A stretch of DNA of 9,645 nt from Actinomycetota bacterium (GTDB lineage: Bacteria > Actinomycetota > Actinomycetes > S36-B12 > UBA5976). The stretch's first letter is position 1; the number at the start of each line of letters is the position of its first letter. The stretch lies in contig CANBWF010000044.1 of the NCBI GenBank assembly GCA_947373075.1, positions 1 through 9,645 on the forward strand. Direction: 5' to 3'. This document shows, piece by piece, positions 1-5,974 of the stretch. Under the pieces are notes generated by a model. It searched no databases, had not been told where the DNA came from, and was given only the letters and a program-made list of their open reading frames with translations. The position numbers and the translations under genes were made by a program.

Positions 1-772
1 CAATAGTTACTTCAATTTGCGCATCATCCGTTGCCAGAACTAATGCGCCATTTGGCGATACCGAAATTGCTTTACCCTCGAGTTTCTCGCCATTTAGTTG
101 ATGCACTAATACTTCTCTTCCGATTGATGCACAAACCGCCAGGTATTCATCTGCCCAATTAGTTGATCCCAGTAAATACATTTCAACTTGATTAATAATT
201 CGAGCGGTTAACTCGTTACGCGAAACTTCGAATCCTTCTAGCAATAGCGAGGTTGCAAATTGCGTTGGGAGTTCCTGATCCTGATGAGTAACATTTATCC
301 CGATGCCAATTACAAAGGCATGCTCAACTCGCTGCACCAAAATGCCCCCGCACTTTCGAACCGGACCATCGGCAATTTCAAATATGACATCGTTAGGCCA
401 CTTCAAATTGGCTGATACTCCCACCAGGCCCAATGCCTTAATAACCGCCAGACCAACTATCAGTGGCAATGCTGTTACGTCTTGCCTAACATCATTAGTT
501 TCTACCGCAATGCTCAGTGCGATTCCTTTACCGGTTGCGGTACTCCAGTTACGCCCGAGTCGCCCGAGTCCACCGGTTTGCTCCTCGGCGGCGAGCATTT
601 GCGCCAAACCAGATCTAACCGAAGATACATCTCGGGCCAATTCGGTATTCGTTGAATCCACAGTAGGCAAAACTCGCAACTGATCCCAAGAACCGCCAAA
701 CTGGTGCAGAAAATCGCTAATTACTTGGGCATCAAGCGGTTCGGCGCCAATAAATTCAACATTAGGTGTCAT
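1..772 (-). CDS. birA: Biotin--[acetyl-CoA-carboxylase] ligase BirA (3' end cut by window edge)
   Basis: BirA activates biotin with ATP to biotinyl-AMP and transfers it to the lysine of biotin carrier proteins, here most plausibly AccA encoded nearby. I translated 257 codons from ATG at 772-770 to the window edge without a stop. Visible motifs are DSTNTEL (residues 39-45), the biotin/adenylate loop EEQTGGLGRLGRNW (63-76), KWPNDV, and RKCGGIL with the lysine expected near the active site. There is no N-terminal helix-turn-helix, so this is the monofunctional type rather than the E. coli repressor-ligase. The C-terminal small domain has begun (GREVLVHQLNGEKLEGKA), so probably only a short tail is missing. 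Oddity: the family loop is normally GRGRxGR, but here it is GLGRLGR, with Leu69 in place of the first Arg. The gene is divergent from accD with 42 bases between starts. No Shine-Dalgarno sequence precedes the ATG, so leaderless translation is possible. Confidence 0.93.
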   Translation of the reverse strand, partial: MTPNVEFIGAEPLDAQVISDFLHQFGGSWDQLRVLPTVDSTNTELARDVSSVRSGLAQMLAAEEQTGGLGRLGRNWSTATGKGIALSIAVETNDVRQDVTALPLIVGLAVIKALGLVGVSANLKWPNDVIFEIADGPVRKCGGILVQRVEHAFVIGIGINVTHQDQELPTQFATSLLLEGFEVSRNELTARIINQVEMYLLGSTNWADEYLAVCASIGREVLVHQLNGEKLEGKAISVSPNGALVLATDDAQIEVTI

Positions 773-778
773 ATCGCT

Positions 779-784
779 AGGGTA
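779..784 (-). promoter_or_regulatory. Possible -10 element for a leaderless birA transcript
   Basis: On the minus strand TACCCT lies 6 bases before the birA ATG and fits the loose actinobacterial TAnnnT -10 pattern. Transcription would then start at or next to the ATG, which would explain the missing Shine-Dalgarno sequence. No good -35 hexamer is visible at the right distance, so this is weak. Confidence 0.25.
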
Positions 785-803
785 GAACACTAGAGATAAC
801 TGT

Positions 804-808
804 GGAGG
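804..808 (+). promoter_or_regulatory. Shine-Dalgarno site fixing the GTG start of accD
   Basis: GGAGG lies 6 bases before GTG at 815. This selects the GTG start over later in-frame ATG codons and gives an N-terminus of the usual length for the family. Confidence 0.8.
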
Positions 809-814
809 TATTGG

Positions 815-2389
815 GTGAGCTCCGAGCAAGATAAGCACACAACCGCTGGCAAGTTGGCGAAGTTACAAGAACATCGCGAGCACATCGCACAGCGTCAGGT
901 CGCTTCTGCCGAAAAGCAGCAAGCCAAAGGCAAACTTTCTGCCATGGAACGAATCCTGCATTTGTTGGATGAAGATTCATTCCAGGAAATCGATGCACTT
1001 GCCCGTCACCGTTCCACCAACTTTGGCATGGAAGCCAATCGTCCATACGGTGATGGCGTTATCACTGGCTTTGGCACTATCGATGGCCGGCCTGTCTGCG
1101 TGTTCTCACAAGATTTCACAGTTTTTGGCGGCTCACTTGGCGAAGTCATGGGTCAAAAGATTGTCAAAGTTATGGATCTTGCCATTAAAACCGGGTGCCC
1201 GATCATCGGCATCAACGATTCAGGTGGCGCTCGAATTCAAGAAGGCGTTGCTTCACTTGCAATGTACGGCGAGATTTTCAAGCGCAACACTCGCGCCTCA
1301 GGTGTAATCCCGCAGATCTCACTCATGGTCGGTCCAAGTGCCGGCGGTGCGGTTTACTCCCCTGCACTTACTGACTTCATCATCATGGTTGATAAAACTG
1401 CGCAGATGTTCATCACTGGTCCGGATGTAATCAAAACTGTTACCGGTGAAGAAGTTGGGTTTGAAGAACTAGGTGGCGCACTAACACACAGCACTAAATC
1501 AGGTGTTGCACATTACATGGCGCACGACGAAGATGATGCCTTCGATTATGTGAAACACCTACTCTCATTCTTGCCAAGTAACAATCTTGATGATGTACCT
1601 TCACTGGCTGTTAATGCAGATTTGGAAACCAGCGACGAAGACCGCGAGTTGGACACACTTGTGCCAGACTCACCGAACCAGCCGTACGACATGCACAAGT
1701 TGATTGAAAGCGTGCTTGATGATGGCGATTTCCTTGAAACACAGCCACTTTTCGCACCTAATATTGTCACTGGACTTGGTCGCATAGAAGGTGAATCTGT
1801 TGGCATAATTGCGAACCAGCCAATGCAATTTGCTGGCGCACTAGATATTGATGCCAGTGAAAAAGCGGCTCGCTTTGTGCGAACATGCGATGCCTTCAAC
1901 ATCCCGATCATTTCATTTGTTGATGTGCCAGGTTTCCTACCAGGAACTGATCAGGAATATCAGGGCATCATTCGTCGTGGCGCTAAATTGCTTTATGCAT
2001 ACTCGGAAGCCTCGGTTCCACTAATCACTGTGATCACTCGCAAGGCGTACGGCGGCGCATACATCGTGATGGGCTCAAAGCACCTAGGCGCAGACATTAA
2101 CCTTGCATGGCCAACAGCGCAGATTGCAGTTATGGGTGCACAAGGCGCAGTTAACATTTTGCATCGCAAAGAACTTGCTGCAGCAACTGATCCAGCAGCA
2201 GCTCGCGCAGAATTTATTGCTGACTACGATGACACTTTGGCTAACCCATATTTAGCGGCAGACCTCGGGTACATCGATTCAGTTATTGCACCGCACGAAA
2301 CTCGCGTAAGTATTACTAAGGCATTACGTAGCTTGCGTGGCAAGCGTCAAACAATGCCACCTAAGAAGCATGGAAATATTCCGCTGTAA
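815..2389 (+). CDS. accD: Acyl-CoA carboxylase beta subunit (carboxyltransferase, AccD5/PccB type)
   Basis: This is the carboxyltransferase subunit that moves the carboxyl group from carboxybiotin on AccA to acetyl-, propionyl- or longer acyl-CoA. The 524 residues are full length (Streptomyces PccB is about 530). The N-terminal crotonase-like half carries GGARIQEGV and the oxyanion loop GPSAGGAVYSPAL. The C-terminal half carries RKAYGGAYIVMGSKHLGAD and NLAWPTAQIAVMGAQGA, and the protein ends in PPKKHGNIPL, as recalled for PccB. In the S. coelicolor enzymes the residue in GGAYxVM (position 422) sets acyl-CoA preference: Asp in propionyl-specific PccB, Ile in broader AccB. Here it is Ile417 (codon 2063-2065), which suggests a broad acetyl/propionyl carboxylase; this is inference. 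The GTG start is supported by GGAGG 6 bases upstream. The stop overlaps the accE ATG by one base, and the gene diverges from birA. Confidence 0.96.
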   Translation: MSSEQDKHTTAGKLAKLQEHREHIAQRQVASAEKQQAKGKLSAMERILHLLDEDSFQEIDALARHRSTNFGMEANRPYGDGVITGFGTIDGRPVCVFSQDFTVFGGSLGEVMGQKIVKVMDLAIKTGCPIIGINDSGGARIQEGVASLAMYGEIFKRNTRASGVIPQISLMVGPSAGGAVYSPALTDFIIMVDKTAQMFITGPDVIKTVTGEEVGFEELGGALTHSTKSGVAHYMAHDEDDAFDYVKHLLSFLPSNNLDDVPSLAVNADLETSDEDRELDTLVPDSPNQPYDMHKLIESVLDDGDFLETQPLFAPNIVTGLGRIEGESVGIIANQPMQFAGALDIDASEKAARFVRTCDAFNIPIISFVDVPGFLPGTDQEYQGIIRRGAKLLYAYSEASVPLITVITRKAYGGAYIVMGSKHLGADINLAWPTAQIAVMGAQGAVNILHRKELAAATDPAAARAEFIADYDDTLANPYLAADLGYIDSVIAPHETRVSITKALRSLRGKRQTMPPKKHGNIPL

Positions 2390-2586
2390 TGAAGGACTTC
2401 AAAGTTGTTAAGGGTGAGCTAACCGCGGATGAGTTGGCCGCCTTAGTTGCAGTGCTCACTCGCCGTTTGGCTGCTTTAACAGCTGCAGACCGTCGTCACC
2501 CTGAGTGGAATAAACCCGAACATGTTGTGCGTAAACCGGTAGTGCGAAGCCAGGACAGCTGGCGTCGCTCAAGTTTGCCGTCGTAA
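2389..2586 (+). CDS. accE: Acyl-CoA carboxylase epsilon subunit
   Basis: This is a 65-residue protein starting inside the accD stop (TAATG, one-base overlap), so the two are probably translated together. The N-terminal part has the family pattern of a short strand followed by an Ala/Leu-rich helix (LTADELAALVAVLTRRLAAL, residues 11-30). The C-terminus SWRRSSLPS matches the WRxSxLP ending typical of actinobacterial epsilon subunits. In Streptomyces and Mycobacterium this small protein binds the beta subunit and stimulates the carboxylase complex; it has no catalytic residues of its own. The middle (residues 35-55) is Arg/Lys/Pro-rich and low in recognisable features. Identity rests on size, position directly after accD, and the two end motifs. 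Confidence 0.88.
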   Translation: MKDFKVVKGELTADELAALVAVLTRRLAALTAADRRHPEWNKPEHVVRKPVVRSQDSWRRSSLPS

Positions 2587-2591
2587 CGCTT

Positions 2592-3209
2592 ATGTCGCGC
2601 ACGGTACTCCTTGCTTCTGCCTCAACATCTAGATTCAAACTTTTAATCGATTCTGGAATCACACCTTTGGTCCAGGTAAGTGATGTTGACGAGGATGCTA
2701 TTGCTGCTGAACTTGCCCTGCCTAAAACGTCGGAGTTAGTTGTTGCGCTAGCAAAGGCAAAAGGTGAGGCTGTTGCACAAAACATTACGGTCACATCTTC
2801 GACAAATATTTTGATGATTGCCGCAGATTCGATGCTGGAATTTGATGGAGTGGGCTATGGCAAACCCGGCACACCAGAAATTGCTACTGGGCGTTGGCAA
2901 GCAATGCGCGGCAAAAGTGGTTACCTACACAGTGGCCACTGGGTAAAAGATCTAGTTACTGGTGAAGTACGCACAGGCATTGCTGGTGCTCATGTTCACT
3001 TTGGCGATGTAACAGACGCTGAAATTGCAGCTTATGTCGCCAGCGGCGAACCATTAGGTGTAGCTGGCGGTTTCACCCATGAAGGTCGAAGCAGTGCGTT
3101 CATAACTCGCATTGATGGAGATGTTGCAGCAGTTGCTGGCATGTCCATGTTGCTATTGCGCGAGTTAACCCGAGACATGGGAATCGCTTGGACTTCCTTG
3201 TGGCACTAG
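2592..3209 (+). CDS. maf: Maf family nucleoside triphosphate pyrophosphatase
   Basis: Maf proteins hydrolyse non-canonical or selected nucleoside triphosphates (dTTP/UTP or modified GTP, depending on subfamily) to the monophosphate and pyrophosphate in the cytoplasm. The 205 residues start with the family signature LASASTSRFKLL (7-18, actinobacterial form with one Arg). The acidic DVDE follows at 31-34, then AADSML with the likely catalytic/metal Asp79 and GKPGTP (90-95). A region with the LHSGH histidines and the late GEPLGVAGGFTHEG come next. The subfamily substrate cannot be assigned safely from sequence alone. The ATG lies 5 bases after the accE stop with no clear Shine-Dalgarno sequence, so translation probably depends on ribosomes arriving from accE. 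The gene has no obvious link to carboxylation; its position between accE and accA is also found in mycobacteria. Confidence 0.92.
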   Translation: MSRTVLLASASTSRFKLLIDSGITPLVQVSDVDEDAIAAELALPKTSELVVALAKAKGEAVAQNITVTSSTNILMIAADSMLEFDGVGYGKPGTPEIATGRWQAMRGKSGYLHSGHWVKDLVTGEVRTGIAGAHVHFGDVTDAEIAAYVASGEPLGVAGGFTHEGRSSAFITRIDGDVAAVAGMSMLLLRELTRDMGIAWTSLWH

Positions 3210-3282
3210 GGAATCCCCTAATCGACTGCTAGCCAATAGAATTGGACGAGCATTAGCGACGAGCATCAGCAAGGAGTAACGC

Positions 3283-5037
3283 GTGGCACAGCCAAAGAAA
3301 ATTACCTCAGTTTTAATCGCCAATCGTGGCGAAATAGCGGTACGGGTAATTCGAGCTTGTCGCGATGCTGGAATCACAAGCGTTGCTGTTTATGCCGAAC
3401 CTGATCGCGACTCTGTACACGTGAAGATGGCCGATTCTGCATTCTCATTGGGCGGCAGCACAGCGGCCGAAAGCTACCTTGTTATTGACAAACTCATCGA
3501 CGCAGCCAAAAAGTCTGGCGCAAATGCAGTTCATCCTGGTTACGGATTTTTGTCAGAGAATGCGGATTTTGCTCAGGCAGTTATCGATGCCGACTTAATT
3601 TGGATCGGCCCACCACCTGCTGCTATTCGCGATTTGGGTGACAAAGTTTCTGCTCGCCACATTGCAGCCAAAGCTGGTGCACCTCAGGTACCTGGCACCC
3701 CTGATCCAGTAACAACCAGCGATGAAGTTGTTGAATTCGCAAAAGCATATGGCTTACCAGTTGCAATTAAGGCTGCGTTCGGTGGTGGTGGTCGCGGCCT
3801 TAAAGTTGCCCGCAACCTTGAAGAGATTCCAGAACTTTACGAATCAGCAGTGCGTGAAGCGGTTGCCGCTTTCGGTCGCGGCGAATGTTTCGTGGAACGC
3901 TATCTAGATAAGCCACGCCATGTGGAAACACAATGTCTTGCTGATGAGCACGGAAACGTAGTTGTGGTTTCAACTCGTGACTGTTCTTTGCAACGCCGTC
4001 ACCAAAAACTTGTTGAAGAAGCGCCAGCGCCATATCTAAGCGACGCTCAAATTACTGAACTTTATGCGTCTAGTAAGGCTATTTTGCGGGAAGCAGGATA
4101 CGTCGGAGCTGGTACCTGTGAGTTCTTGATTGGCCAGGATGGCACAATCTCATTCTTAGAAGTAAATACTCGCCTTCAGGTTGAACACCCTGTTTCGGAA
4201 GAAGTTACTGGAATTGACTTAGTTCGCGAACAATTCCGCATTGCCCAAGGTGAAGAACTCGGTTACGACGATCCAAAAGTTACTGGACACTCCATTGAAT
4301 TTCGCATCAACGGCGAAGATCCAGGCCGCGGTTTCTTACCTGCACCGGGAACTTTGGCCGAGTGGGTGCTACCGGCCGGACCAGGTGTTCGTGTTGATAC
4401 AGGTTTCGTTCAAGGCGATGTAATTGGTGGAAACTTCGATTCACTTCTAGCGAAGTTGATTGTTACTGGCGCTACCCGCGAGGAAGCTATTTCTCGTTCT
4501 CGCCGCGCACTCGAGGAATTTTTTGTTGATGGAATTGCAACCGTAATTCCATTCCACAAAGTTGTTTTAACTGAAGCTGCATTCGCACCAACTGACGGTA
4601 ACTTTGCGGTACATACTCGTTGGATCGAAACTGAATTTAATAACACCATCTCTGCCTACGCTGGTATCGGCTCAGCTGAAGAATCTGATGATCATCGTGC
4701 GCCAATCACTGTTGAAGTTAACGGCCGCCGCGTTGAAGTTATTTTGCCTTCCTCATTTAGCGTCGATAGTCCTAAGCAGCGCAAAGCTACTCGTCGTAAA
4801 AAGTCGGTAGCAGCAACCACAGGAAATTCCGTTGTTGCACCAATGCAGGGAACCATCGTGAAAATTGCCGTTGCAGAAGGGCAAAGTGTGGAAGTCGGTG
4901 AACTCGTAGTTGTTCTAGAAGCGATGAAGATGGAGCAGCCACTCACCGCTCATAAAGCAGGCATAATCAAGGGAATTTCTGCCGAAATCGGCATTACCGT
5001 CACCAGCGGCACAGTTCTGCTCGAGATTACTGATTAG
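3283..5037 (+). CDS. accA: Acyl-CoA carboxylase alpha subunit (biotin carboxylase + biotin carrier)
   Basis: This bifunctional subunit carboxylates its own biotin using ATP and bicarbonate, then delivers it to AccD. The 584 residues contain an N-terminal biotin carboxylase domain (about 5-450) with VLIANRGEIAVRVIRA, HPGYGFLSEN, the ATP-grasp glycine loop AFGGGGRGLKVA, and FLEVNTRLQVEHPVSE, whose Glu293, Asn295 and Arg297 match E. coli AccC Glu288, Asn290 and Arg292. A linker rich in Arg/Lys follows, then a C-terminal biotinyl domain with VVAPMQGTIVKI and EAMKM. The biotin-accepting residue is Lys549, 35 residues before the end, the usual spacing. The GTG start is set by AAGGAG at 3271-3276. 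A 73-base gap separates it from maf; a TAGAAT at 3237-3242 there could be a -10 element but lacks a -35. It is the likely BirA substrate and AccD/AccE partner. Confidence 0.96.
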   Translation: MAQPKKITSVLIANRGEIAVRVIRACRDAGITSVAVYAEPDRDSVHVKMADSAFSLGGSTAAESYLVIDKLIDAAKKSGANAVHPGYGFLSENADFAQAVIDADLIWIGPPPAAIRDLGDKVSARHIAAKAGAPQVPGTPDPVTTSDEVVEFAKAYGLPVAIKAAFGGGGRGLKVARNLEEIPELYESAVREAVAAFGRGECFVERYLDKPRHVETQCLADEHGNVVVVSTRDCSLQRRHQKLVEEAPAPYLSDAQITELYASSKAILREAGYVGAGTCEFLIGQDGTISFLEVNTRLQVEHPVSEEVTGIDLVREQFRIAQGEELGYDDPKVTGHSIEFRINGEDPGRGFLPAPGTLAEWVLPAGPGVRVDTGFVQGDVIGGNFDSLLAKLIVTGATREEAISRSRRALEEFFVDGIATVIPFHKVVLTEAAFAPTDGNFAVHTRWIETEFNNTISAYAGIGSAEESDDHRAPITVEVNGRRVEVILPSSFSVDSPKQRKATRRKKSVAATTGNSVVAPMQGTIVKIAVAEGQSVEVGELVVVLEAMKMEQPLTAHKAGIIKGISAEIGITVTSGTVLLEITD

Positions 5038-5054
5038 TTAGCCGTTACGCTCTC

Positions 5055-5094
5055 GTGAGCAAGATGTGACCTTGCTGACAATGTTGTTGCTCAC
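5055..5094 (+). repeat. Overlapping inverted repeats between accA and sdhC
   Basis: GTGAGCAA (5055-5062) is perfectly complementary to TTGCTCAC (5087-5094). The overlapping AGCAAG (5058-5063) can instead pair with CTTGCT (5071-5076) across a 7-base loop. The two pairings share the same left arm and so exclude each other. Downstream is pyrimidine-rich but not a clean T-run, so this is not a textbook terminator. It could be a weak accA terminator, an attenuator-like leader if transcription starts upstream, or an operator. Function is not shown. Confidence 0.5.
5065..5080 (+). promoter_or_regulatory. CRP/GlxR-like binding site upstream of sdhC
   Basis: TGTGACCTTGCTGACA matches the CRP/GlxR half-site pattern TGTGA-N6-TCACA at 9 of 10 defined positions. 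Its centre is about 88 bases before the sdhC ATG. In Corynebacterium the sdhCAB operon is under cAMP-dependent GlxR control, so a homologous regulator is plausible here. No CRP-family gene lies in the window. A TACGAT at 5119-5124 could be the -10 element, placing the site near -58, but no good -35 is visible. Confidence 0.5.
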
Positions 5095-5146
5095 TTAGGC
5101 ACTTTCCTTTGTCTCTACTACGATTTAAGTAGATTTACTGCTTTTT

Positions 5147-5153
5147 GAGAGGG
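5147..5153 (+). promoter_or_regulatory. Shine-Dalgarno site deciding the sdhC start
   Basis: GAGAGGG lies 6 bases before ATG at 5160. An in-frame TTG at 5145 would give five extra residues but overlaps this site and has no ribosome binding site of its own, so the ATG is preferred. Confidence 0.75.
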
Positions 5154-5159
5154 CATAAC

Positions 5160-5549
5160 ATGGCGCCAATACCAGCCACTTTGTACCGTGGCCGTGAAGG
5201 CATGTGGTCTTGGGTCGCCCACCGTATAACTGGCGTGGCCGTATTTTTCTTCTTGTTTGTACATGTGTTAGATACAGCTCTAGTGCGTGTATCGCCAGAG
5301 GACTACAACGCAGTTATCGAGTCCTATAAAACCCCAATCGTTAACTTCCTTGAAGTTGGCCTAACCGGCGCAGTTTTGTACCACGCGCTAAATGGCATCC
5401 GCTTGATCTTGGTGGACTTCTGGAGCAAAGGTCCGAAGTATCACCGCGTCATGTTGTGGGTTATCAGTGTTATTTGGATCGTCATTATGATCCCAGGTTT
5501 CTACTTCATGACCAAACATACTTTTGAGCAAATGTTTGGTGGTAACTAA
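5160..5549 (+). CDS. sdhC: Succinate dehydrogenase cytochrome b subunit SdhC
   Basis: This is a membrane anchor subunit of complex II, holding heme b and part of the quinone site together with SdhD. From ATG 5160 it is 129 residues. MWSWVAHRITGV (15-26) carries the conserved Arg-x-Thr-Gly entry to the first membrane helix (about 20-42). A second helix spans about 61-86 and a third about 98-120. His75 in YHALNGIR is the expected axial heme ligand; His35 in the first helix is another candidate. Length and three-helix layout fit the family. The stop overlaps the sdhD ATG by one base. As the first gene of sdhCDAB it follows the 122-base gap with the CRP/GlxR-like site, where the operon promoter most likely lies. 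The CDAB order resembles the mycobacterial Rv3316-3319 operon. Confidence 0.93.
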   Translation: MAPIPATLYRGREGMWSWVAHRITGVAVFFFLFVHVLDTALVRVSPEDYNAVIESYKTPIVNFLEVGLTGAVLYHALNGIRLILVDFWSKGPKYHRVMLWVISVIWIVIMIPGFYFMTKHTFEQMFGGN

Positions 5550-5962
5550 TGAGTGACAATCAGACTCCAGCACCAGCTTTACTGAATCCACGCTCTGCTC
5601 GTAGCGGCAAGAATAATTATGAACTTTACTCATGGTTATTCATGCGCATCTCGGGCATCATCTTGGTTTTCCTTGTCTTAGGGCACCTATTCATCATGAA
5701 CATCCTCGATGGTGGAGTTCAGCGCATCAACTTCGGCTTCGTGGCTGGTCGTTGGGCTAGCCCATTCTGGCAAGTGTGGGATTTGTTGCAACTATGGCTG
5801 GCTATGTTGCATGGTGGTAATGGACTTCGCACCATCATTAACGATTATGCCGAGAATGATCGCACTCGCTCATTCCTTAAATACCTATTGCTAGTAACCG
5901 TGGTATTTATCGTGTTGCTTGGCACGCTCGTAATTTTCACATTTGACCCGAACATTTCTTAA
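5549..5962 (+). CDS. sdhD: Succinate dehydrogenase membrane anchor subunit SdhD
   Basis: This is the second membrane anchor of complex II. The 137 residues begin with a hydrophilic stretch (1-26), then YSWLFMRISGIILVF starts membrane helix 1 (about 29-51, with His46). Helix 2 lies around 76-96 and contains LHGGNGLR with His88, a likely heme ligand. Helix 3 covers about 110-131. Asp99-Tyr100 (in NDYAE) corresponds by position to the Asp-Tyr pair that contacts quinone in E. coli SdhD. The ATG overlaps the sdhC stop, and a 12-base gap carrying AGGAG leads to sdhA. SdhC and SdhD each offer histidines, but whether the complex holds one heme or two cannot be told from sequence alone. Confidence 0.92.
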   Translation: MSDNQTPAPALLNPRSARSGKNNYELYSWLFMRISGIILVFLVLGHLFIMNILDGGVQRINFGFVAGRWASPFWQVWDLLQLWLAMLHGGNGLRTIINDYAENDRTRSFLKYLLLVTVVFIVLLGTLVIFTFDPNIS

Positions 5963-5974
5963 CTCAGGAGCAAG

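Noticed and set aside
303..683. Open frame of 126 codons on the plus strand
   Set aside because: It lies antisense to birA, whose motifs are clear. Its translation is low-complexity Ser/Pro/Thr-rich, and it has no recognisable domain.
969..1307. Plus-strand frame of 112 codons in another frame within accD
   Set aside because: It is fully inside a well-supported carboxyltransferase gene and its product resembles no family.
1546..1911. Minus-strand frame of 121 codons
   Set aside because: It is antisense to accD and Ser/Arg-rich as expected of a shadow frame, with no ribosome binding site or motif.
3207..3220. Short hairpin TAGGG/CCCTA at the end of maf as a terminator
   Set aside because: The stem has only five pairs with no T-run, it overlaps the stop codon, and accA probably belongs to the same operon.
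5145..5159. TTG start for SdhC adding five residues
   Set aside because: It overlaps the GAGAGGG site that serves ATG 5160 and has no upstream ribosome binding site.
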